A DNA stretch of 32,175 nucleotides from Oscillospiraceae bacterium (GCA_022800525.1 JAAWQM010000034.1:1-32175), one strand, 5' to 3'; counted from the first letter of the stretch, positions 1-13,591 are shown. The notes: a model not told the origin generated them from the sequence alone. A program made the numbers and translations.

Positions 1-315
1 AAGAAGCAGGCACCAGGGGTTTCACAGCTATGCCCTTTAAAGGATTTTTAGGCCCTTCTTCGGAAGCGGCAGATCTGACTAGGATACTGCGCCGTCGTTC
101 AGCGGGTCCAGTATACCACATTCTTCCTGAATATTCAAGGGAGTATTCAGGATTTTCTTATATATTTACAGGATATTCACAAACCTGGCGGCTGACACGC
201 TGCGGCAGGAGGAAATTTCCGCAGGACGCTGTGGGACACTCCGGATGCAGTTCGCCGCCTTTTTCAGGGGGCAAACAGTCCGGCCCGCTTTCTCCTGTCC
301 CATTTACAGCATCCG
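1..315. other. Gene-free stretch upstream of rpoB
   Basis: I see no convincing coding region here. The open frames lack ribosome binding sites and family resemblance. In many Firmicutes rplJ-rplL lie just upstream of rpoB, but the 3' end of rplL is not recognisable in the first bases, so its position is unknown. The stretch contains one modest inverted repeat at 125-152 (9-bp arms 125-133 and 144-152) followed by a T-rich run, listed separately. Confidence 0.5.
125..158 (+). terminator. Possible weak terminator hairpin
   Basis: Arms TCCTGAATA (125-133) and TATTCAGGA (144-152) pair perfectly around a 10-nt loop and are followed by a T-rich run. The stem is AT-rich, so it may be weak. It would end transcripts entering from the left. 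Confidence 0.4.
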
Positions 316-357
316 AAAATACTACTTCCGAATTTAAAATTCGGAAGTAGTATTTTT
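316..357. terminator. Strong bidirectional terminator upstream of rpoB
   Basis: A long perfect inverted repeat of about 18 bp (left arm from about 318, right arm to about 353) has a core of TACTTCCGAATT paired with AATTCGGAAGTA. It is flanked by an A-run on the left and a T-run on the right, so it can act on both strands. It separates whatever lies to the left from the rpoBC promoter at 448-476. Confidence 0.8.
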
Positions 358-384
358 GATTTGAGCCGCTGATTCCGCAAAAAT

Positions 385-416
385 GGAGGGCAGTCCCGGT
401 GACGGGACTGCCCTCC
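385..416. terminator. GC-rich hairpin just upstream of the rpoBC promoter
   Basis: Arms GGAGGGCAGTCCCG (385-398) and CGGGACTGCCCTCC (403-416) pair perfectly over 14 bp around the loop GTGA. No good T-run follows; an A-run precedes it and 'gaaattt' follows. It lies upstream of the rpoBC -35, so it is not an rpoB leader structure unless another promoter reads through. A second insulating terminator is the simplest reading. Confidence 0.5.
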
Positions 417-447
417 GAAATTTCCGGTGCAAATGCGAATTTCTCTC

Positions 448-476
448 TTGACAAACTCTTCCGCAAATGGTAAACT
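448..476 (+). promoter_or_regulatory. rpoBC promoter (sigma-A type)
   Basis: TTGACA at 448-453, a 17-bp spacer, then TAAACT at 471-476. The start of transcription would be near 483, giving a leader of roughly 190 nt before rpoB. The leader includes a 7-bp stem GCGTCCC (618-624)/GGGACGC (643-649) just upstream of the ribosome binding region. Sited after two or three terminators, this promoter should make rpoBC independent of upstream genes. Confidence 0.75.
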
Positions 477-670
477 GAGTTGATTATGTCTGGAAACGCT
501 TGAAAAGACTTCTCCACCCAGTACCGTCAGTATAGCAGTTTCCACCGAAAAAGGCAAGGGTTTTCTGCAACAAAAGTATCCACTTGCCCGCGTGTATCGT
601 TAACCTGTGAAAATAAGGCGTCCCCCTCCCATGGTCCGGACCGGGACGCGGAAAGGCAGATGAGTATTCC

Positions 671-4381
<3,711 letters not shown>

Positions 4382-4402
4382 TCGTGAGGAGGAGCCAAAG
4401 CG

Positions 4403-8080
<3,678 letters not shown>

Positions 8081-8092
8081 CTACTGCTGCAG

Positions 8093-8140
8093 CCGAAAAG
8101 AAAGAGGAAGCCGTGAAAGCGGCTTCCTCTTTCTTTTCGG
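8093..8140 (+). terminator. rpoBC operon terminator
   Basis: A perfect 21-bp stem, arms 8093-8113 and 8120-8140, with loop TGAAAG, begins 12 nt after the rpoC stop codon. The upper stem carries a run of T in its descending arm. It runs directly into the 74-bp repeat that starts at 8140. Confidence 0.9.
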
Positions 8141-8213
8141 TTGGGCTCCGCCCAAACCCGCCAGGGCTTTGCCCTGGACCCACCACCCTTTGAAAAGGGT
8201 GGACCCAAACTTT
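8140..8213 (+). repeat. 74-bp triple-hairpin repeat, copy 1
   Basis: This copy is a perfect reverse complement of 9594-9667. It contains three consecutive palindromes: TTGGGC-tcc-GCCCAA, CCAGGGC-ttt-GCCCTGG and CCACCCTTT-g-AAAAGGGTGG. It lies just after the rpoC terminator and ends 1 nt from the pepA stop codon. I recall similar strings as dispersed, spurious-ORF-producing repeats in Oscillospiraceae genomes, but cannot check that here. Confidence 0.9.
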
Positions 8214-8214
8214 A

Positions 8215-9573
8215 TTATTGGGCCATTCCTTTACAGAGCTCATACAAAGTGGCAACGCCCACGCCGGTCGCCCCCTTTGCCTGATATTCCTTACCGCCGT
8301 CCTTGGCGGAGCCGGTTCCGGCAATATCCAGGTGAATCCAGGGTTTATCCTCCGCAAACGCGCCGATGAACAGGGCGGCGGCGATTGCGCCCGCGCCTCC
8401 GTTGGTGGTATTGCGCAGGTCCGCCGCCGGGGTCTCGATCAGCTTCTTATATTCCGGGAAGTCAGGCATCCGCCAGAACTTCTCCCCGCTGCGGGCCGCT
8501 GCGGTCTCCAGCTCCGCGTAGAAAGCGTCGTCATTGGACATGGAGCCGGAGGCCACGCCGCCCAACATCTGGGCAATGGCTCCCGTCAGGGTGGCGATAT
8601 CCACCACCTTGGCCGCGTTTTCCTTCCGGATGGCGTAGGTGATGGCATCCACCAGGATCAGACGGCCCTCCGCGTCGGTATTGCCTATCTCGATGGTCTT
8701 CCCCGCCATAGAGCCGATCACGAAGCTGGGCAGGAAGCTGCTGTCGGAGATGCGGTTTTCCACTGCGGGCACCACTGCCACCGCGTTCACCGGGACCTTG
8801 TTCTCCGCCAGGGCCAGAATTGCGCCGCATACCGCAGCGCCGCCGCCCATATCGCCGTTCATGTGCTCCATACCGGCGCGGCCCTTGAGGCAGTAGCCGC
8901 CGGAGTCAAAGCAGACGCCCTTGCCCACCAGAGCGATGGGGGCCTGCTCAGGCCTGCCGCCCTTCCAGCGCAGGACAATGAGCCGGGGTGGATTGGCGGA
9001 GCTGTCTCCCACGGCGTGGTACGCCTCCATACCCAGCGCGCGAGTCTCGTTCTCGTCCAGCGTCTGGACTTCAACGCTCACCTTCTGCGCGGCCTCCGCC
9101 ACGCATTCGGCCATCAGGACCGGCGTCAGCTTATTGGCGGGGCGGTTGGTCAGGTCCCGGGCGAAGCAGATGCTCTTCACCAGCACGGCGGCTTCGTCCA
9201 GAAGCGCCTGGGCGTTCTCCACATCCGCTCCCGTGAGATACAGCGCAAACGGCTTGTCCTGCCGCTCCTTCCAGGTCTCCCGCTGGTACTGCGCCAGCCC
9301 CGCGCCCTGGGCCAGGGCGGTCAAGCCATCCGCTCCCAGCGCCTCCGCCGCGGCGGCGGCATCCAGTACCGCGCTCTCGCCGCCAAACTGCTGGACGGAC
9401 TTCACCGCCTTGGCAGCGGCGCGGCGCAGGAGCTCCGCCGTCACCTTCCCGGTCTCGCCCAGTTCCACCAGCAGCTGCCGGGGCTCGCCGCCCATACGGC
9501 AGCTCAGCGCCTCGCCGCCCGCCTGCAGGCCAATCTTCCATTGAACGCTCTCCTGATTCCAAAGCCGTACCAT
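8215..9573 (-). CDS. pepA: Leucyl aminopeptidase (M17 family)
   Basis: This is a cytosolic two-metal aminopeptidase that removes N-terminal residues from peptides, 452 residues. The M17 signature NTDAEGRL is at 298-305. The metal and catalytic residues expected for the family are visible: K218, D223, K230, D241, D300 and E302. The N-terminal domain (about 1-135) is poorly conserved, as is usual for this family. The ATG follows a GGAGG site. It is read on the minus strand, converging on rpoC, and lies exactly between the two inverted copies of the 74-bp repeat, one 1 nt past its stop and the other 20 nt before its start. The fucosidase gene upstream is on the same strand, so co-transcription is possible only if the intervening repeat does not stop transcription. 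No separate promoter is obvious between the repeat and the start. Confidence 0.93.
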   Translation of the reverse strand: MVRLWNQESVQWKIGLQAGGEALSCRMGGEPRQLLVELGETGKVTAELLRRAAAKAVKSVQQFGGESAVLDAAAAAEALGADGLTALAQGAGLAQYQRETWKERQDKPFALYLTGADVENAQALLDEAAVLVKSICFARDLTNRPANKLTPVLMAECVAEAAQKVSVEVQTLDENETRALGMEAYHAVGDSSANPPRLIVLRWKGGRPEQAPIALVGKGVCFDSGGYCLKGRAGMEHMNGDMGGGAAVCGAILALAENKVPVNAVAVVPAVENRISDSSFLPSFVIGSMAGKTIEIGNTDAEGRLILVDAITYAIRKENAAKVVDIATLTGAIAQMLGGVASGSMSNDDAFYAELETAAARSGEKFWRMPDFPEYKKLIETPAADLRNTTNGGAGAIAAALFIGAFAEDKPWIHLDIAGTGSAKDGGKEYQAKGATGVGVATLYELCKGMAQ

Positions 9574-9593
9574 TTTCCATTTCCTCCATTATC

Positions 9594-9667
9594 AAAGTTT
9601 GGGTCCACCCTTTTCAAAGGGTGGTGGGTCCAGGGCAAAGCCCTGGCGGGTTTGGGCGGAGCCCAAC
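9594..9667 (-). repeat. 74-bp triple-hairpin repeat, copy 2
   Basis: Identical over 74 bp to copy 1 in opposite orientation. Read on the minus strand it begins 10 nt after the fucosidase stop codon, in the same sense orientation that copy 1 has relative to rpoC. It therefore looks like a 3'-end element attached to the preceding gene as much as a flank of pepA. No other terminator is visible for the fucosidase gene. Confidence 0.9.
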
Positions 9668-9677
9668 AATACCTTCC

Positions 9678-11009
9678 TCAGCAATACTCTGGAACGCTCC
9701 CAGCCCTCAGCTGGACCTCCAGCACCGTGTCCACCGGGTCCGGCAGGAGCGGGCTGGGCCCCAGCTCCGCAAAAACCAAATCCGGGTAATCGCTGTGTAC
9801 CCAGCTTGCAGAGACCGGAACCTCGCTGCCGTCCGCCAGACGGCGGATGGACAGCACATCCTCCTTTTTCAGTCCGAAGAGCGGCAGCGGACCGATGGTG
9901 TTCTCAAATACATGACAGAACAGCCTCTCTCCCTTCCTGGTGAAGCGGCCAAACTCCGGCTTCTCCAGTCCGGCGGGGCCGCAGCCGCAGACGCTCTCTC
10001 CGTTGCGGTCCATCCAGCGGCCGATCTCCGCCAGAGCCTCCGCGGACTCCTTCGGGAACCTCCCCTGGGCGTCGGGGCCTACGTTCAGCAGCAGATTTCC
10101 TCCCTTGCTGACGCACTCCACCAGCTTCTTAATCAACATAGAAGCGGGCTTGTAGTCGTGGTCCGTGGCGCAGTAGCCCCAGTGGTTGTTCATGGTGACG
10201 CAGCTCTCCCAGATCAAGGGCTTCCCTTCCGCGTCCCGCAGACCGTTGGGCGGGATGATCTGCTCGGGGCTGACGAAATCGCCGTGATAAGGCGTGGGCG
10301 CACACGCCGCCAGGGAGCCGAAGCCCTCCCCGCTGACCTCCAGGCGGTTGTCAATAATGACGTCCGGCTGGAGGGTACGAACCATGTTAATCAGGTCAGT
10401 GGCTTTCCATGCCTCGCCCCGCAGCTCGCCGTAGGAGAAATCAAACCACAGCAGGTCCAGCTTTCCATAGTTGGTACACAGCTCCCGGACCTGGTTGTGC
10501 AGATAGGTCAGATAGCGGTCAAAATCCCGGTTTTCGTTGCTGTAGGCGGGGTCGTCCCGCATGGGGTGGTGCTGGTCGCCGTAGTGGGGAAAATCCGGGT
10601 GCCGCCAGTCGATGAGGGAGAAGTACAGCCCCGCCCGCAGGCCGCAGGCCCGGGCCGCCTCCAGGTACTCCCGGACAAAATCCCGTCCGGCGGGGGCGTT
10701 GGTGGACTTGAAATCCGTGCAGGCGCTGTCGAAGAGGCAGAAGCCGTCATGATGCTTGGCGGTCATGACCACATACTGCATCCCCGCCGCCCTGGCGGTG
10801 CGCATCCACTCCATCATGTCGCAGTGAGCGGGGGCAAACTCCTGCATATAGGGATCGTAGTCCCCGCTGGGAATGCGCTCGACGCTGCGTACCCATTCCC
10901 CTCTTGCAGGGATGGCGTACAGGCCCCAGTGGATGAACATACCGAAGCGGGCCTTGGCGTACCAGGCCGTCCGGCGCTGGTAATCCTCGCGGGAAAATTG
11001 ATAGGACAT
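9678..11009 (-). CDS. Alpha-L-fucosidase-type glycoside hydrolase (GH29)
   Basis: This 443-residue protein fits the GH29 retaining alpha-L-fucosidase family. Visible motifs are FGMFIHWGLYAIPARGEW (22-39), the substrate-pocket AKHHDGF (84-90), and LLWFDF, in which D190 is the expected nucleophile (family pattern WFD). The C-terminal beta-sandwich part starts around residue 335. There is no signal peptide, so the enzyme should act in the cytoplasm on imported fuco-oligosaccharides. Length is near the lower end for the family. The start has an excellent site (AAGGAGG) and its own promoter at 11046-11074. Its presence suggests use of host or dietary fucosylated glycans, which is inference. No transporter or fucose-catabolism gene is adjacent. 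Confidence 0.9.
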   Translation of the reverse strand: MSYQFSREDYQRRTAWYAKARFGMFIHWGLYAIPARGEWVRSVERIPSGDYDPYMQEFAPAHCDMMEWMRTARAAGMQYVVMTAKHHDGFCLFDSACTDFKSTNAPAGRDFVREYLEAARACGLRAGLYFSLIDWRHPDFPHYGDQHHPMRDDPAYSNENRDFDRYLTYLHNQVRELCTNYGKLDLLWFDFSYGELRGEAWKATDLINMVRTLQPDVIIDNRLEVSGEGFGSLAACAPTPYHGDFVSPEQIIPPNGLRDAEGKPLIWESCVTMNNHWGYCATDHDYKPASMLIKKLVECVSKGGNLLLNVGPDAQGRFPKESAEALAEIGRWMDRNGESVCGCGPAGLEKPEFGRFTRKGERLFCHVFENTIGPLPLFGLKKEDVLSIRRLADGSEVPVSASWVHSDYPDLVFAELGPSPLLPDPVDTVLEVQLRAGSVPEYC

Positions 11010-11045
11010 GGGGAGCCTCCTTCACGTTGTTCCTGAGATGAGGAC

Positions 11046-11074
11046 ATTATACGCCCGCTTTCGTGTTCTGGCAA
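11046..11074 (-). promoter_or_regulatory. Promoter of the fucosidase gene
   Basis: On the minus strand TTGCCA (11074-11069), a 17-bp spacer and TATAAT (11051-11046). It is placed about 37 nt before the start codon, giving a short leader. Confidence 0.7.
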
Positions 11075-11121
11075 GTGTTTCTTTGCGGGGGCCGTGGGGG
11101 GAAACGCATGAGGCAATCAAA

Positions 11122-11139
11122 AATTGCGTGAGATGACAA
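11122..11139 (+). promoter_or_regulatory. Operator-like box A (peptide gene)
   Basis: The sequence AATTGCGTGAGATGACAA matches 16 of 18 positions with two other boxes at 12436-12453 and 12459-12476, differing only at the two NN positions. It abuts the -35 hexamer of the peptide gene. The left part also forms GCAAT-n5-ATTGC (11113-11127), a small palindrome. A binding site for the neighbouring HTH regulator is the natural inference. Confidence 0.6.
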
Positions 11140-11168
11140 TGGACAACCCGGGTCATTGGAGTTATACT
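11140..11168 (+). promoter_or_regulatory. Promoter of the exported peptide gene
   Basis: TGGACA (11140-11145), a 17-bp spacer and TATACT (11163-11168). Box A ends at the base before the -35. The start codon at 11202 lies about 34 nt downstream of the -10, leaving room for the AGAAAGGAAG ribosome binding site. Confidence 0.65.
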
Positions 11169-11201
11169 GAATACGAAATAAAAAGAAAGGAAGATTTTCC
11201 C

Positions 11202-11411
11202 ATGTTCAAAAAATTTACTTCTCTGCTGCTTTCCCTGCTGCTCTGCTTGTCCATCCTGCCCGCACAGGTCCTCGCTGTTGACCTGCCCGAAAATGACCCG
11301 CCTGTTGTTGTGGAACCGGTGGACCCGGAGGAGCCGAACGATCTGGGAACAGCAGTGCCGCAATCTACACCGCCAGTGCCAAACGATGATGAGGCCCCGC
11401 ATAAATATTAA
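11202..11411 (+). CDS. Small exported peptide precursor, candidate signalling pro-peptide
   Basis: This 69-residue protein begins with MFKK, then a hydrophobic stretch (about 6-20) and a plausible signal-peptidase site after QVLA (about 26). The remainder, roughly 43 residues, is acidic and proline-rich and ends in DDEAPHKY. A good ribosome binding site (AGAAAGGAAG) decides this ATG rather than an in-frame ATG at 11124 that falls inside the operator box. The gene converges on the HTH+TPR regulator with a 4-nt stop-codon overlap and carries the same promoter box as that regulator. Precursors of RRNPP-type signals (Phr, PapR, SHP-like) are small proteins exported and then trimmed to a short C-terminal peptide. 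This one fits in gene context but is at the long end in size. I recognise no known family. A small secreted protein with another role is possible. Confidence 0.65.
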   Translation: MFKKFTSLLLSLLLCLSILPAQVLAVDLPENDPPVVVEPVDPEEPNDLGTAVPQSTPPVPNDDEAPHKY

Positions 11412-12355
11412 TAAGGGACATCCAAGCCCAATCGTTCTTTCATTTCCGTTCGTATGATAGCAAGATTCTCCTCATCATTAACTACATCATAAATCGAATA
11501 GGCTTGGCGATATAACTTTGTACTTGTCTCTATGTCCCCCATGAAATAATAGCATTCAGCCAAAGTTGCCAGAGAACCAGCAAGAAACTGGTAATTACCA
11601 TAATCTATGCAAACCTTTCGTCCTCTTTCCGCAAGTTTAATTGCATCTTCATAGCGCTTTTCTAGACAAAGTGCAATTGCATAGTTCTGATTGATTGAGC
11701 AAAATTGCACAACATATCCAGGCAACTCTTGGTTGTTTTCTTCAATATACGCAAGCAATTGACGATATATGTCAATTGCTTGCGGTCTTTCTTCCGCCTT
11801 TTTATAGGTTACTGCTATCTGATTGATTAGTTTTATTTCCTCTTCACTATACCTTTTTGAGTTAATTTGAGTCAAGTCAAAACGGGGAACAGTCAATCGA
11901 ATAGCATCCATAAGTATGTTTAGCCTATCTGCAAAACTGTATGGTCCATCCAATCCACCCAAAGAAACTCTTGCTCCGAGTATAAACTGCCGAACAATCT
12001 TATCATCCTTTCCAGCCAGATTTTCCAACTGCGCCAATTTCTCTAAAGCCTCTTTACGGATTTCGGGTTTCATATCCTCCGCAGCCTTACGAAAACGAAT
12101 CTCATCAGCCCGAATCTCCTTTTGCAGCGCCTCCACCGCCGCCTCGTTCTCATTCAGCAGCGCGAAGAACCTTCCACCTGGCAGGCCCAACCGTTGGAGC
12201 AGTGGGTTGACCAGCCCGCTGGAGGGCGCATGGACTCCCCGCTCCAGGCGGCAGAGGGTCGAAGGCTCACACAATCCTTCGCACAGATTAATCTGCGTCA
12301 GACCCAGGTCCTTCCGCCTTTCCCGTATGTATTCACCAATCAAAAGTTCTCTCAC
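11408..12355 (-). CDS. HTH and TPR-like transcriptional regulator, RRNPP-like
   Basis: This 315-residue cytoplasmic regulator has an N-terminal XRE-type helix-turn-helix (about 5-60; IGEYIRERRKDLGLTQINLCEGLCEPSTLCRLERG). A linker follows, then a long all-helical region (about 110-315) with TPR-like repeats such as AVTYKKAEERPQAIDIYRQLLAYIEE, NYAIALCLEKRYEDAIKLAERG and LAECYYFMGDIETSTKLYRQAYSIY. This order is that of the Rgg/PlcR/NprR (RRNPP) family, whose TPR domain binds an imported peptide. The ATG follows GTAAGGAGGAG and a good promoter lies upstream. The partner candidate is the exported peptide gene it converges on. The gene is compositionally split: sampled lines covering the HTH part are about 63% GC and those covering the helical part about 30-35% GC. 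A regulator without a peptide ligand is the alternative. Confidence 0.8.
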   Translation of the reverse strand: MRELLIGEYIRERRKDLGLTQINLCEGLCEPSTLCRLERGVHAPSSGLVNPLLQRLGLPGGRFFALLNENEAAVEALQKEIRADEIRFRKAAEDMKPEIRKEALEKLAQLENLAGKDDKIVRQFILGARVSLGGLDGPYSFADRLNILMDAIRLTVPRFDLTQINSKRYSEEEIKLINQIAVTYKKAEERPQAIDIYRQLLAYIEENNQELPGYVVQFCSINQNYAIALCLEKRYEDAIKLAERGRKVCIDYGNYQFLAGSLATLAECYYFMGDIETSTKLYRQAYSIYDVVNDEENLAIIRTEMKERLGLDVPY

Positions 12356-12392
12356 ATTTACTCCTCCTTACGGCAAAGCGCCCGAATTATAT

Positions 12393-12421
12393 CCATTATG
12401 TGGCATTTTTCACTTTATGTC
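12393..12421 (-). promoter_or_regulatory. Promoter of the HTH+TPR regulator
   Basis: On the minus strand TTGACA, a 17-bp spacer (taaagtgaaaaatgcca) and CATAAT. Box C lies 12 nt upstream of the -35. The start codon is about 38 nt downstream of the -10. Confidence 0.65.
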
Positions 12422-12435
12422 AACAAGGAAAAAAG

Positions 12436-12453
12436 TTGTCATCTCGCGCAATT
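12436..12453 (-). promoter_or_regulatory. Operator-like box C (regulator gene)
   Basis: On the minus strand AATTGCGCGAGATGACAA, matching the 18-nt box seen at two other sites. With box B it forms a near-perfect divergent palindrome of 19-bp arms (two mismatched positions) around a 3-nt centre, as expected of a dimeric regulator site. Confidence 0.6.
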
Positions 12454-12458
12454 CGGGG

Positions 12459-12505
12459 AATTGCCGGAGATGACAATGGACACCTCTGGAAAATCGTGGT
12501 AATCT
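12459..12505 (+). promoter_or_regulatory. Operator-like box B and rightward promoter
   Basis: Box AATTGCCGGAGATGACAA at 12459-12476 is followed immediately by TGGACA (12477-12482), a 17-bp spacer and TAATCT (12500-12505). The box to -35 arrangement is the same as at the peptide gene, including the shared ATGGACA. It faces away from the regulator and towards the small XRE gene 250 nt downstream. Confidence 0.55.
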
Positions 12506-12761
12506 GGCCTTACGAATGGCCTTTCACGCCACCTTCCAGGCGATACAAAACCGGAGACTGAATATGAATGAACAGAGGTAGTAAATAGTGGGACACGCTC
12601 CCATGCAAAAACTGGCAGACACCTTGCAGCGCAACGGCTAAAGACCCTTGCGCTGCATTTGCGTTATATTCCGCGCGGCAAGCGGAAGGCGCCTCCCGGA
12701 ATCCGCAGTCCTCCCAATCCGGCATGACGATTCATTCCATCATTTTTGAAAGGAGATCATC
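12506..12761 (+). other. Leader or intergenic region without a convincing gene
   Basis: Downstream of the box-B promoter I find only very short open frames, such as 21 codons from 12516 and 12 codons from 12603, without good ribosome binding sites. A 10-bp inverted repeat, TGCAGCGCAA (12625-12634) with TTGCGCTGCA (12648-12657), has no T-run after it. The stretch may be a leader for the XRE gene at 12762 or hold an unrecognised small RNA or peptide. Confidence 0.4.
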
Positions 12762-13115
12762 ATGCCGATCTGTGAGACCAGTAAATGCATGTCCAATGCC
12801 GTCCTGAAGTACATGCGGAAGAGGGACTTATCTCTCTCCAAGATGGCCAAACTGCTGAGCCTGCCTCTGTCCTCTGTGCAGAACTACTGCAAACCCAAGG
12901 TCAATCCGCGTGTAGACACTATGGAGCTTATATCGCAAGCCACAGGTATATCCATGGTAGAGCTTTTCCTTTGCGGCCTCTCAGGTGAGGAGCTGGCAAA
13001 AAGCGCCGTTCATTTTGTGGAGCTGGCCGCCGAGCTGCCTCCGGATGAGTGCAGAAAGGTATTGCAGGCCCTCTCCGAGGCCATCGACCAGTATTCCAGC
13101 CGCACCCTGAGCTGA
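12762..13115 (+). CDS. Small XRE-family DNA-binding protein
   Basis: This 117-residue protein has a helix-turn-helix of the Cro/CI type at about 14-66. The segment LKYMRKRDLSLSKMAKLLSLPLSSVQNYCKPKVNPRVDTMELISQATGISMVELF has the usual layout of the fold. The C-terminal 45 residues or so are helical with no recognised domain. The ATG is preceded by GAAAGGAGA at good spacing. It could be expressed from the box-B promoter at 12477-12505. A clear terminator follows. Target genes are unknown. Small regulators like this are frequent in mobile-element remnants. Confidence 0.75.
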   Translation: MPICETSKCMSNAVLKYMRKRDLSLSKMAKLLSLPLSSVQNYCKPKVNPRVDTMELISQATGISMVELFLCGLSGEELAKSAVHFVELAAELPPDECRKVLQALSEAIDQYSSRTLS

Positions 13116-13122
13116 TTTCATA

Positions 13123-13155
13123 GCGGGCAGAGGCTGCGGCCTCTGCCCGCCTTTT
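13123..13155 (+). terminator. Terminator after the XRE gene
   Basis: Arms GCGGGCAGAGGC (13123-13134) and GCCTCTGCCCGC (13139-13150), loop TGCG, are followed by CTTTTC. It begins 7 nt after the stop codon. Confidence 0.85.
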
Positions 13156-13250
13156 CCCACCCCACCATTTAAATGGTGCCGTCTTACAAAATAATGGTGT
13201 TTATTTCCAGTGTCGAATCCTGTAGAATAATGGCGAAAGGGGTGTGTAAC

Positions 13251-13394
13251 ATGGACTTACAGGAAAACATGGCTGAATACATACGCAGGCTCATGGCGCG
13301 GGAGGGGAAGGATGTGAAGGAGCTGTCGGAGGAGAACCGCCGGCGCTTCGCGGAGCTGTTTCTCGAAATGGTGAGGCTATGGGACCAGAAATGA
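13251..13394 (+). CDS. Small hypothetical protein (47 aa)
   Basis: A 47-residue charged, probably helical protein (MDLQENMAEYIRR... to MVRLWDQK). I do not recognise a family. The ATG at 13251 is chosen because GAAAGGGG lies about 8 nt upstream; an in-frame ATG at 13173 has no such site. Its 3' end overlaps the next small gene by 16 nt, suggesting translational coupling. Function unknown. Confidence 0.5.
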   Translation: MDLQENMAEYIRRLMAREGKDVKELSEENRRRFAELFLEMVRLWDQK

Positions 13395-13591
13395 ACGCCC
13401 AGACAGCGCTGCGCTTCCGGCGGCCCATGCAGGTCCGGGAGCTGGCCCGGTACCGCTCCGGCGGAACGTTTCCGCTCTGTCCCCAGTGCGGGGCCGCCAT
13501 GGAGCGGGAGTATCAGAATTTCTGCGACAGGTGCGGCCAGCGTCTGGGGTGGCGGGAGCTGCGCCGGGCGATGGTCGTGAGCAGGGACTGA
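13379..13591 (+). CDS. Small zinc-ribbon protein
   Basis: A 70-residue protein whose C-terminal half has two CxxC knuckles, CPQCGAAMEREYQNF followed by CDRCGQRLGW, predicting one bound zinc. The N-terminal part is basic. The start could be 13379 (GTGAGG just upstream) or the next ATG at 13391. I recall similar short zinc ribbons in phage and conjugative elements of Clostridia, but no function can be given. It overlaps the 47-residue ORF. Confidence 0.6.
   Translation: MGPEMNAQTALRFRRPMQVRELARYRSGGTFPLCPQCGAAMEREYQNFCDRCGQRLGWRELRRAMVVSRD

Noticed and set aside
30-350. 106-codon frame upstream of rpoB
   Set aside because: No ribosome binding site, no family, and it runs through the bidirectional terminator stem at 316-357.
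8218-11036. Long plus-strand frames across pepA and the fucosidase gene
   Set aside because: They are antisense to two clear enzymes and their ends run into the 74-bp repeat, which creates spurious reading frames.
11124-11201. N-terminal extension of the exported peptide from the ATG at 11124
   Set aside because: That ATG lies inside the operator box and upstream of the promoter; the ATG at 11202 has a good ribosome binding site and starts a proper signal peptide.
12510-12725. 71-codon minus-strand frame between the regulator and the XRE gene
   Set aside because: No credible ribosome binding site or domain, and it overlaps the 10-bp inverted repeat.
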